Below are positions 35,653 to 43,742 of a DNA stretch of 64,000 nucleotides, in pieces. Each line of letters opens with the position of its first letter. The first letter of the stretch is position 1. This DNA is from JANNYA01 sp031422315. GTDB lineage: Bacteria; Pseudomonadota; Gammaproteobacteria; Xanthomonadales; SZUA-5. Location: the NCBI GenBank assembly GCA_031422315.1, contig JANOQN010000002.1, positions 1 to 64,000 of the forward strand, given 5' to 3'. The notes under the pieces were generated by a model, which saw only the letters and a list, made by a program, of their open reading frames with translations, ran no database searches and was not told the DNA's origin. Both the position numbers and the translations under genes were made by a program.

Positions 35653-37928
35653 GGTAGTTCTATCTCCACACAAGCAGCCCAGTTAGCGTCAGGATTTACG
35701 AACCGTATATCACCTTTTCTGGCTCGTGCAATATCTCGAGCAATAGAAAGGCCAAGGCCACTACCCGTACCAAATACGGCGGCATCTTCGGGATTGGCAT
35801 TTTCTTCAAGGCGGTCATATAGCTGACCAGTTGGGTCCGATAAAAAAGGCGTGAATACGTCGCTAAAATGCTTAGAATCCAGACCCAAACCATTGTCCGA
35901 TATCCGGAGGTAAATCTTTTTGCCTAGTTCTTCGCTCCTGATCAGAATTTTCTTGTTAGGCACGCCTGCTGCAATAACGGATTTAATGGCATTCGAAAGT
36001 AGATTAATGAGAATCGAATAAATTTCACCCTCAACAATTGGGCCGACCAACAATGTTCGGCGGATCTGGGCATAGTCGATTTTAATGCTGTAATTCTCAA
36101 CGATAAGCCGAAAGCAGCTGATCGCACGCTCGACAGCAGAACTAAGGTTCACTTCAATTTCGCTCTGGTTACTTCGGAATGCGCCAACTATGCCAGTCAT
36201 TTCCACAAGCCTACTAAGCTGGTCTTGGGTAGCAGCCAGTTGTTTACTCAGCCCATCAAGTTGGTCTTTGTGCTCTGGTATTTTTGTCGCCAGCGCACGT
36301 AGCTTTGCCGAACCGGCTCCCAATGAGGATATTGCACCCCGAACTTCGTGCGCAAACATCAATGTAAGCGTTGAGGCCGAAGCAACCAATCGAAGATGCC
36401 TTAACTGGCTTTGGTTGTCGGTGCTGATAGCTTCCAGTGCTTTGACCGTTCTTAGAAGCGATTGGCGAGTAAGATTCTGTTCCTCCCCAGGAGGCAAGTT
36501 AGTGACAAGGCGATTGATTTCCTTTCGAAGAAAAGCGGCGACTCGCGGCCCCGCATCATCGCCAAGGAGATTGCTGGGTTCTGCGTTTAAAACGGGAGCT
36601 AGGTTCTCGATTGCTAGGCGCGCATCAGCCGTTGCGCGCTGGCGTACGAAAGCCTCCCGATGGATTGTCGCCCACTCAATTGCCAATCGACAGAAGTCAC
36701 GAAGCATTTGGAATTCCGGCGTATCCAAAAACCCTTGTCTATCTAGTCTTGGTTCTAGCCCTATCATCGTTGTAGAAATATCAACTTGCCCGAGAAAATT
36801 GCGCATACCGAACATGTTCAGCAGCACGCGACTACTGTCTAATTCTCTAAAGGAAGAGGCGAAACGGAACATTTCTGGGTCTTCTGGTTTCGCAAGTCGG
36901 CGCCCACGATCAGCGTCTATCAGCAGCCAGTCATCACCAGGATTGCCATATGGGTACATACGAAACCCGTTGTACCTTACTTGAACGCCACCCCATTGAT
37001 CCACCAATTGGGTTAAAACGTAATTGGCAAGCAATCCAGGATCCCTGACTCCATCATCCTTAGATGCGGGCAATATGCCTAGTTTAAGATTGGCACCCGC
37101 AATTGCCTGAAAGCGAGGGCCGGTTTCATAGACTTTCTTACCGCCGATCCCAAAAGCATTGAGGGAGAAATGAGCGCAGCCGTTATCGTCGACTGTGGCG
37201 ACTAGCGTGCCCCAAGATGCTTCGATTATCTGTTCTCGAACATCTTTTTCCTGTGTCGCATCATTATCCGCATGTAGCGTGATGGTAAAGCCTGGATCTT
37301 CTTCGAAATCAGTACGTTTTGTACCAGTGTTTCCTGCCATAGCCGCAAGTTGGCGACGCAAATACTGGTAACCGCGCGTTTGCCATTCGTTGGTCTCAGC
37401 ACAGGAAATTTCCAGCCGTGTACCCGTGGGCCCGTATTTCGCGGAAACCGAAGTGGTTCCCTCACATACTATGGATTCCACAGAGGTGCCGGGTTCAAAC
37501 TTGTCCCAGTCAAAGTCTACTTGGGTGGTGACTGTGCTTATCTCGCCATGTTCACCACGTTTGATCGCTGAAGTAGTTAGCTTCAAATGAGCGCCCAAAC
37601 GCCTACATGCGAATCGTCCAACTCCCTTCCTGCCCGTACGCGGACGACCATATCTATGACTCAGAGGCTGAAGCACTTTGTTGGTGGTTCCAATCCTCAT
37701 CCAAAAACCGGCTACTTCATCAGGCGTCATGCCGGTTCCATCGTCTTCGATTACTATTCTTGGTCCCGCAGTGAGTGATGGGGTGATTGAAATCTGAACT
37801 GACGAAGCATCAGCATCGTATGCATTTTTAACCAGCTCTGACAACGCAACATGGACTGTGGACACAAGCTTCTCACCCAGTTCACGAAGAAGGGCGCTGT
37901 CGACGCTAAATTTGAAAGAAGTAGCCAA
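35649..37928 (-). CDS. Fused GHL (MORC/Hsp90-like) ATPase and histidine kinase
   Basis: 759 residues with two GHKL ATPase units. The N-terminal one (1-400) has SELVKNAYDADA (30-41), EDDGTGM (61-67), TGRKGVGRFA (98-107) and an S5-type segment GFRMYPYGNPGDDWL (321-335), the pattern of prokaryotic MORC/MutL-like ATPases. The C-terminal one is a histidine kinase: H-box FAHEVR with His527, N-box LLSNAIKS (643-650), ISDNGLG (676-682) and GTGSGLGLSIARDIA (720-734). No membrane segment is present, so it is a soluble sensor. It is first in an operon with a response regulator and an unknown protein, opposite a DNA methylase. Confidence 0.85.
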   Translation of the reverse strand: MATSFKFSVDSALLRELGEKLVSTVHVALSELVKNAYDADASSVQISITPSLTAGPRIVIEDDGTGMTPDEVAGFWMRIGTTNKVLQPLSHRYGRPRTGRKGVGRFACRRLGAHLKLTTSAIKRGEHGEISTVTTQVDFDWDKFEPGTSVESIVCEGTTSVSAKYGPTGTRLEISCAETNEWQTRGYQYLRRQLAAMAGNTGTKRTDFEEDPGFTITLHADNDATQEKDVREQIIEASWGTLVATVDDNGCAHFSLNAFGIGGKKVYETGPRFQAIAGANLKLGILPASKDDGVRDPGLLANYVLTQLVDQWGGVQVRYNGFRMYPYGNPGDDWLLIDADRGRRLAKPEDPEMFRFASSFRELDSSRVLLNMFGMRNFLGQVDISTTMIGLEPRLDRQGFLDTPEFQMLRDFCRLAIEWATIHREAFVRQRATADARLAIENLAPVLNAEPSNLLGDDAGPRVAAFLRKEINRLVTNLPPGEEQNLTRQSLLRTVKALEAISTDNQSQLRHLRLVASASTLTLMFAHEVRGAISSLGAGSAKLRALATKIPEHKDQLDGLSKQLAATQDQLSRLVEMTGIVGAFRSNQSEIEVNLSSAVERAISCFRLIVENYSIKIDYAQIRRTLLVGPIVEGEIYSILINLLSNAIKSVIAAGVPNKKILIRSEELGKKIYLRISDNGLGLDSKHFSDVFTPFLSDPTGQLYDRLEENANPEDAAVFGTGSGLGLSIARDIARARKGDIRFVNPDANWAACVEIELP

Positions 37929-38148
37929 TGACGATTTCCTGATGCTTATGATGTACCAATTACAAAGAATATTTGTTAGAGATTATGGAAACGCGCTTGG
38001 ATGATCACTAGACTGACACAGCGGGACAAAGAAATACAAATCCAAACAGCTGATGCTTTGTTTCTCGCGCGCTAACGACCGCAGTATAAAGCCTACGCCG
38101 CTGGGCTGAGCGTTAGCTTTCGAGCTGGCCTTCCACACGCCTTTATCG

Positions 38149-38787
38149 CTAGTTTCGCGGCTGCGCCGCATTAGTCTTCACAGGTGCGCCTAGAACCGCT
38201 ATCGAAACACTAAAGTCACCCCAGCGCTGCGTGGTAATCACAGCATTTGGTAATATTTTTGATAGCGGCGCTTGCGCAGGAATGCTCGGCAACGGCCAGT
38301 TGAATCCGAGCGCAGCGCAGCACTTCCAGGCCGCCTCTTTGCGGGACATTACATCGGCAAATGCTTGTGGATTTGGCTTGCAGTTTGTCGACTCATCAAT
38401 GCTCATGGCAAATCGCCGCAGCGCAGGCCAGGCGCTTGCTTCGATGGGCGTTTGGATATCAATGCCGAGCGCCAAATAGTGCTGGCTGCTGGCGCAAAGC
38501 GCTACCGCTAGACCTGCGCAATGGCTAATCGAGCCGACAAAACCGGTGGGCCAAACTGGCGCTCTAGCTAGCCGCGCTACGCTGCAGTTAGGTGCGTTGA
38601 GCGCTGCTAAGGCGCGGTGCGCTGCCACACGCCCGGCTAAAAATTCGCGCGCGCGTGCAGGTGCGCACGGCTGCGGAAGGCTTGTAATACCTAGCTTGCT
38701 CGCTAATTCAGCAAGCTTCGGGTCATCGGCTAATTGCGTTGCAAACGATGTCGCTTCAGGCAATATTAGCGTCAACATTGGCTTCAA
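38149..38787 (-). CDS. 4'-phosphopantetheinyl transferase (EntD/Sfp type)
   Basis: 212 residues with GSISHC (near residue 94), LGIDIQTP (metal-binding Asp) and SRKEAAWKC, the three core motifs of EntD-type transferases. It converts apo carrier proteins to the holo form using coenzyme A and is the obvious partner for the ACP at 41363 and the NRPS carrier domain in this cluster. It overlaps the AMP-ligase gene by four bases. Confidence 0.92.
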   Translation of the reverse strand: MKPMLTLILPEATSFATQLADDPKLAELASKLGITSLPQPCAPARAREFLAGRVAAHRALAALNAPNCSVARLARAPVWPTGFVGSISHCAGLAVALCASSQHYLALGIDIQTPIEASAWPALRRFAMSIDESTNCKPNPQAFADVMSRKEAAWKCCAALGFNWPLPSIPAQAPLSKILPNAVITTQRWGDFSVSIAVLGAPVKTNAAQPRN

Positions 38788-40220
38788 ACTTGCGGCAACT
38801 GGGTTTTGTCGATTTTACCGTTTTCAGTCAGCGGCATTTCGTTCAAAATGAAAAGATGTTTTGGCACCAGCGCGTACTCAAGGTGCTGGCTACAAAGTCG
38901 CCGAAGCGAAAGAATGGAAAGACTAAAATTCGGCAAAAATACCACCGCAGCGGCAATAGCTTCACCTTGCAACACATCAGCAATGCCGTAAACAGCCACT
39001 TCGCAGATGCCGGGCATTTCAAGCAGGCTCAATTCGATCTCACGCGGCGACACCTTTACCCCGCGCGCCTTTATTGAATCATCGCTGCGCCCGACAAAAA
39101 ACAAATAGCCATCGGCATCTACATAAGCGGTGTCACCGGTAAATAGCACGCGCTCCCCAGAGCTTGGATCAACCCGTAAGCGCTCTGCTGTGCCCAGCTC
39201 ATCTTGCCAATAGCCGGTCATGAGATGGGGCCCGGACACCACCAGCTCGCCGATGACGTTGCTGGTTATTGCATTCCCCGCGCTATCAACAATCCAAAGG
39301 CGAGTGCCGGGTATCGCTTTTCCTACGCTGCCGGGTTTGTGAGCGAGCATTTCAGGCGCTAGGTAGCTCACACGCTTGCATTCGCTTAGCCCGAACATCG
39401 AATAGAACTGCGCATTGGGATACATCCGTTGAAGCCAGCTGATAGCACCGCTCGGAATAGCAGCGCCGGTGCTAGTGATTAATCGCACCGAGAAATTAGG
39501 CTGCCAGTTCGGCGCGTGCTGCCAAAGTGCGACCAGCGCGGGCATCACCGGCAGCACACTGGCATCGGTAATTTCGCGCTGATAATTCAACGCGTTAGCA
39601 CGCTCATTAACGAGCTTGAGCGCCGCGCCAACTTGCGCGCAAAGTAGGGCTTGATAGAGGCCGTAGTCAAATGAAAGCGGTAGATTGCTGGTGATTTTAT
39701 CGCCAGCGCGATAGCCAAGATAAGCTTGAATCGATGCGCAAGCCGCTAGCACGGCGGCGTGCGACATCACCACGCCTTTGGGCTCGCCTTGGCTGCCGGA
39801 GGTGAACACAATCAGCGCAGGATCGTTTGCATTCGGGTACGTATTTTGCGTACTCGTATTTGGTGCCTCCACGTTTGCGCAGCGCGCCTGCAAGTTGGCA
39901 ATAGCAGCACTGTCAAGCGTTGCCCATGCGCTCAGGCGCTGCGAAATCCGCGCAAGCTTGGGCGGTTTAACTGAGCTGTGCAGTATACAAGCCACGCCAC
40001 CTGCTTTGAGCACACCCCAGAACGCAGTCAGTGTGCTTGGGTGGCTTCCACTATGCAAAATGACGCGATCACCCGCCGCAATGCCCTGTGCGATCAGCTG
40101 ATTGGCAATGCATTGTGCTTGCTGGTTCAACTTAGAATAGTCGAGTGTTGCCCCAGATCCTGTCAGAGCAATGTTTGACGGCGTTAGAATTGCTGCGTTT
40201 TCTAGCAGAGTAGCGAGCAT
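38784..40220 (-). CDS. Stand-alone AMP-dependent acid ligase (adenylation enzyme)
   Basis: 478 residues from ATG 40220 with AAGGA upstream (the open frame extends to 40256). ANL superfamily motifs: FTSGSQGEPKG (139-149), MFGLSECKRVS, LFTGDTAYVDADGYLFFVGRSDDSIKARGVKVS, and the catalytic Lys in ENGKIDKT near residue 469. It activates a carboxylic acid as an adenylate, probably for loading onto the separate ACP of this cluster. The substrate cannot be predicted by eye. It is co-transcribed with the phosphopantetheinyl transferase. Confidence 0.88.
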   Translation of the reverse strand: MLATLLENAAILTPSNIALTGSGATLDYSKLNQQAQCIANQLIAQGIAAGDRVILHSGSHPSTLTAFWGVLKAGGVACILHSSVKPPKLARISQRLSAWATLDSAAIANLQARCANVEAPNTSTQNTYPNANDPALIVFTSGSQGEPKGVVMSHAAVLAACASIQAYLGYRAGDKITSNLPLSFDYGLYQALLCAQVGAALKLVNERANALNYQREITDASVLPVMPALVALWQHAPNWQPNFSVRLITSTGAAIPSGAISWLQRMYPNAQFYSMFGLSECKRVSYLAPEMLAHKPGSVGKAIPGTRLWIVDSAGNAITSNVIGELVVSGPHLMTGYWQDELGTAERLRVDPSSGERVLFTGDTAYVDADGYLFFVGRSDDSIKARGVKVSPREIELSLLEMPGICEVAVYGIADVLQGEAIAAAVVFLPNFSLSILSLRRLCSQHLEYALVPKHLFILNEMPLTENGKIDKTQLPQV

Positions 40221-40331
40221 GATCGGTCCTTTTTGCAGCAGGAAATCTAATGTCAAAAGTATCTATTCAAAGTTTCGCATTCTGTCATCCTCACGAAAGC
40301 GACGTTTCTCCTCAATCGTAAAACTAGCCTC

Positions 40332-40475
40332 TCGTCATCCCCGCGCAGGCGGAGACCAGTACGGGTGTCAAAAATTCGCTAGGGTTACAAACAGGCGGAA
40401 ACTTGCACATGGTTACACCAACAAGCAAGCTGGAAGTTCGGCGCACTTGGATTCCCGGCTGCGCGGGAATGACGA
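40332..40475. repeat. Palindromic-ended repeat element (copy A, about 144 bp)
   Basis: Both ends carry inverted copies of a GTCATCCCCGCGCAGGCGG-type sequence (left 40333-40358, right 40448-40475), as in the widespread proteobacterial palindromic repeats. It lies in the gap between the divergent AMP ligase and methyltransferase genes. Copy B at 49523-49665 has the same end sequences and nearly the same length. The remaining gap bases up to 40605 hold the plus-strand promoter region but no clear box. Confidence 0.7.
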
Positions 40476-40605
40476 TGTAGTGTTAAGTTACGGGTGTTTC
40501 AGTCTTTTTGAGCAACCAGATTGATTTAAGTCGCACCCAATGCTGGCTGCCATGGATTGCGATAGAAAGCAGGAACTTTAACGTTGTTAATCGGTATGTG
40601 AGTGC

Positions 40606-41370
40606 ATGACAAGTCTTGACATAAAACAGTGGGAAGCACAAAAGCGGGGCTGGCAAACGCTTAATGAACTCAGAGCAGTTCCCATCGAGCTTGCGCGTCT
40701 GCGTTTGCTTGAGGGTGCCAAGCTTGATTGTGAGGGATTAGAAACGCTTCTGCCTCAGCTCGGTTTGAACGATGAAGCGCTGGATGAATTCCCGGCACAT
40801 TTGCTGCCCTATTGCGGGCAGGGTTTGCGAATTTGGCAGTACCCTAATCAATTTGCGCCTTATCTTGAACAGCTAATACAGCTTAAAGTGCAGTCCTACT
40901 TAGAGCTTGGCGTGCGCCACGGCGGTTCGTTTGTCGCAACGGTTGAGATATTGCGCCGTGCAGGCTCGCTAAACACTGCGATTGCCGTCGATATCATTGC
41001 TTGCCCGGCGATGGCCGAATACACCGCGCTAAGCAGCGCCGAGTTTTGGCAAATCAACACGCAAAGCCAAGCGTTTTTCGAGCGCTTGCGCCAGCTAGGG
41101 CACATCGATTTAGTCATGATTGATACCCATCATGAGGAAAAGCAGTGTTTGCAGGAGTTTGACGCAGTCGCACCTTACGCCAATATGATTGCACTGCATG
41201 ATATTCACAACATCGGCTGCCCAGGCGTTGGGCAAACGTGGCGGGAGATTCGCGCGCGTAAGGAATTTCACTGCCTTGAATTTATTGACCAGTATCCAGG
41301 CTTAGGGCCATTTATGGGCATTGGTTTAGCCATAAAACGTGAACGCTGGAATCCTATTGCACATGCATGA
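40606..41370 (+). CDS. CmcI-like class I SAM-dependent methyltransferase
   Basis: 254 residues. The SAM fold begins at YLELGVRHGGSFVAT (about 103-117), with AVDII and DLVMIDTHHEEKQCLQEFDAVAP, then MIALHDIHN, a metal-binding-like motif seen in CmcI/rhamnosyl O-methyltransferases. The first 95 residues are an extra N-terminal region. It is first in the plus-strand biosynthetic operon and overlaps the ACP start by eight bases, so it probably methylates an intermediate or product of this pathway. Confidence 0.82.
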   Translation: MTSLDIKQWEAQKRGWQTLNELRAVPIELARLRLLEGAKLDCEGLETLLPQLGLNDEALDEFPAHLLPYCGQGLRIWQYPNQFAPYLEQLIQLKVQSYLELGVRHGGSFVATVEILRRAGSLNTAIAVDIIACPAMAEYTALSSAEFWQINTQSQAFFERLRQLGHIDLVMIDTHHEEKQCLQEFDAVAPYANMIALHDIHNIGCPGVGQTWREIRARKEFHCLEFIDQYPGLGPFMGIGLAIKRERWNPIAHA

Positions 41371-41620
41371 ACCGCTGATCCAAACCATTAAAGCAACCGT
41401 TGCGCAGATAAAACGCCAGCCCGCACTTGCGGATGAGCTTACTCATCAAGCCAATCTCATTGAGGAAGTTGGGCTTGATTCACTTGAGATGCTGCAATTC
41501 ATGCTTGAGCTGGAGAGCCGCATAAATCGTCGAATCGATTTTGACCGCTTGGAATATTCGATGTTCTTTTCACTCGATACGCTGGCGGAGTTTTTAGCGC
41601 AAATGCCCGAGCGCGTGTGA
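41363..41620 (+). CDS. Stand-alone acyl carrier protein
   Basis: 85 residues from ATG 41363. IEEVGLDSLEMLQFMLELE carries the phosphopantetheine attachment Ser40 in the DSL motif, and the length and acid-rich helices match carrier proteins. It lies between the methyltransferase and the glycosyltransferase, overlapping both. It is the likely acceptor for the acid activated by the ligase at 38784 and the donor for the NRPS condensation domain. Confidence 0.9.
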   Translation: MHEPLIQTIKATVAQIKRQPALADELTHQANLIEEVGLDSLEMLQFMLELESRINRRIDFDRLEYSMFFSLDTLAEFLAQMPERV

Positions 41621-42675
41621 GCATTACGATACTCACTTCGGGCTCTGGGCTCGGCGTTTATCTGCCTGGCTTGATGATCCAACAGCAGCTGGAAGCGCTG
41701 GGCATTGCGGCTGACGTTGAAGTATTTGAATCATGTTACACCGATGCTGCATTAGTGGAGCGCGGCCGCATGCTAAGTGCGTTTCAACAGAGCTTTGCGC
41801 TGGCGCAGCTAGCATCAAAAATGCCCGCGTCTATAGCTTCACCATTTTGCGCCGATGCGGTAGGCCATCTACTGGATCGCTGGCGCGGCAAAACGCACTT
41901 TGTTGTGTGGTCGGGTTTTTGGCTTGATGTACTTGTGCAGCACGAAGCGCGCGAAGGTCCACTCCATATCGATCTTTGTAGGATTGATGCTATAGTTTCA
42001 GCATCTTTCAAAGGCACGAGTGTCGGTAATAAAAGTGAAATCTGGCTCTGGCGTAAAGACAAAATTGCGCTAGAGCACGCTATTTTGGGTTCGCAGCCGC
42101 CAACGCCTTGGCACGGCCGCAGGCATCGCTTAGTCAGCCATGGCGGCGGTTGGTCATTAGGTTCCTTTGTAGACGAAGCTGCCCGGCTCGCGCAGCACTA
42201 TGAAGTTGAACTGCTACTGGGAAATATCAGTGATGCGCCTGAATTGCCAGCTAATATTCGCGCCTGGCGAACCACCCCGAATTGGCAGCCTTGGAACCTT
42301 GATGCAAACGGACAGCAGCAATTGCCGCCCATGATCGATGCCACAGGTGTGCAGCACCCGGCAAGCCTGCGTGAGGCGCTGCTGGCTAGTTCGCTTGCGA
42401 TCGTTTGCAAGCCGGGCGGCGGCTCACTGATTGATTCATTGAATTTCGCCACCCCGCTTGTGCTATTGCCTGCGTTTAGTGAAGCCGAAACCGCAAACGC
42501 CGAGGTTTGGATCGCGCTTGGGTTTGGTATCAGCCTCGCGGATTGGCAGCAAAGTCGCTATGATCCTAACGTATTGCAGCGGCTGCATGAAAACCTGTTG
42601 GCCAGTCGTGACAAGCCAGTTAGCTATGTGACTAGCCTTGCGCAGCGCCTGGCACAACAAAATAAGAAGCATTGA
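41617..42675 (+). CDS. GT-B fold glycosyltransferase (UGT/GT28-like)
   Basis: 352 residues from GTG 41617, overlapping the ACP stop. The N-terminal Rossmann start ITILTSGSGLGVYLPGLMI resembles MurG/UGT enzymes, and the C-terminal donor-site region is CKPGGGSLIDSLNFATPLVLLP followed by AEVWIALGFGISL. This is the GGG-S pattern of NDP-sugar-using GT-B enzymes. It presumably adds a sugar to the product of this cluster. Sugar and acceptor are unknown. Confidence 0.7.
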   Translation: MSITILTSGSGLGVYLPGLMIQQQLEALGIAADVEVFESCYTDAALVERGRMLSAFQQSFALAQLASKMPASIASPFCADAVGHLLDRWRGKTHFVVWSGFWLDVLVQHEAREGPLHIDLCRIDAIVSASFKGTSVGNKSEIWLWRKDKIALEHAILGSQPPTPWHGRRHRLVSHGGGWSLGSFVDEAARLAQHYEVELLLGNISDAPELPANIRAWRTTPNWQPWNLDANGQQQLPPMIDATGVQHPASLREALLASSLAIVCKPGGGSLIDSLNFATPLVLLPAFSEAETANAEVWIALGFGISLADWQQSRYDPNVLQRLHENLLASRDKPVSYVTSLAQRLAQQNKKH

Positions 42676-43742
42676 ACGTGCTGACAAGATCATTGCCAAC
42701 TTGGATTGTTTTTCAGCTGTTAGAGCGCTGCAATTTACGCTGCTCTATGTGCTATGAATGGGGCGATGCCGGCGCCTATCACGCGCTCAAAAAGCCCGCC
42801 GAACTGGCAATCGAGGTAGCGCTACAATGCGTGGCCGAATGCGCACCTGCTAAGCCAAAGTATGAATTCTTCGGCGGAGAGCCGCTTTTATATCGCAATC
42901 TTTATCCGTTGATTGCGGCCATTCTCGCAGGCGGTAGTACGCTTTCGTTTTCAACCAACGGCACCTTGCTCGCACGCCATGCAGAGCGCTTGATTGCTAC
43001 GCCGCCGACCCGAATCTGGGTTTCTTTGGATGGCCCGATGCTCGCGAATGATCGCCAGCGCGGGCGCGGCGTTTTCAAGCGCGCAGCAGAGGGTATTGCC
43101 AAACTGGCGCAGCTGCGTGCGGGCGCAGCTACGCCGGAAATTGGAATTGCCTGTGTGATAACCCCAGAAAACTGGCAGGATATTGACGTTGAGTTTATTG
43201 AATCACTTGAGCTTAGCGCGATTAGCGCAATCAGCCTGGAGTTAGTGTGCTACGCCACCGCTGAGCAATTGCTGGCGCATCGCCAGCTTATGCAGCGCGT
43301 TTTTGGCGTACACCGAACGCCTTGCGCCGACGCCTATCAGCGCTCCGTTGACGATTTTACCGGAATTGACACCGGCAAGCTAAGCGAACAGATCGCGCGA
43401 ATTCGGGCGCTATGCAATGCGCGGGGAATTGAGCTAAATACCCAGCCATCTAATACCACTGCCGAAAATTTGGCGCACTATTTCGCTGGGCGCTTTAATG
43501 AAATGCAAGATCGGCGCAGCCGCTGTGCGGTGCCTTGGGTCAGCGCGGAAATCACTGCGCGCGGCGACGTCGGTACCTGTCACAGCTTTTATGATCTGAG
43601 CTTAGGCAATGTCTACCAGCAAAGCCTAATTGATATTTGGCAAGGCCAAGCGGCCAGCCAATTCCGGGGCGTTATGCGCGATCAGCTGCTGCCGATATGC
43701 ACTGCATGCTGCCGCTACTATGGCGGTGCAGGAGCGAAATGA
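42672..43742 (+). CDS. Radical SAM/SPASM-type enzyme 1
   Basis: 356 residues from TTG 42672, overlapping the preceding stop (GTG 42678 is possible). The CNLRCSMC motif puts the 4Fe-4S cysteines at 20, 24 and 27, followed by FFGGEPLLY and FSTNGT, the radical SAM core. The C-terminal part has CAVPWVSAEITARGDVGTCHSFYDLSLGNVYQ and CTACCRYY, a SPASM-like extra cluster. Residues after the third Cys (YEWGDAGAYH) resemble those in the second radical SAM enzyme at 47587. It likely modifies a carrier- or peptide-bound residue. Confidence 0.88.
   Translation: MNVLTRSLPTWIVFQLLERCNLRCSMCYEWGDAGAYHALKKPAELAIEVALQCVAECAPAKPKYEFFGGEPLLYRNLYPLIAAILAGGSTLSFSTNGTLLARHAERLIATPPTRIWVSLDGPMLANDRQRGRGVFKRAAEGIAKLAQLRAGAATPEIGIACVITPENWQDIDVEFIESLELSAISAISLELVCYATAEQLLAHRQLMQRVFGVHRTPCADAYQRSVDDFTGIDTGKLSEQIARIRALCNARGIELNTQPSNTTAENLAHYFAGRFNEMQDRRSRCAVPWVSAEITARGDVGTCHSFYDLSLGNVYQQSLIDIWQGQAASQFRGVMRDQLLPICTACCRYYGGAGAK

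Noticed and set aside
32249..37928. Known restriction-modification, BREX or Detocs system
   Set aside because: No nuclease, no PglZ/BrxC, no phosphorylase-type effector is visible; the set does not match these by eye.
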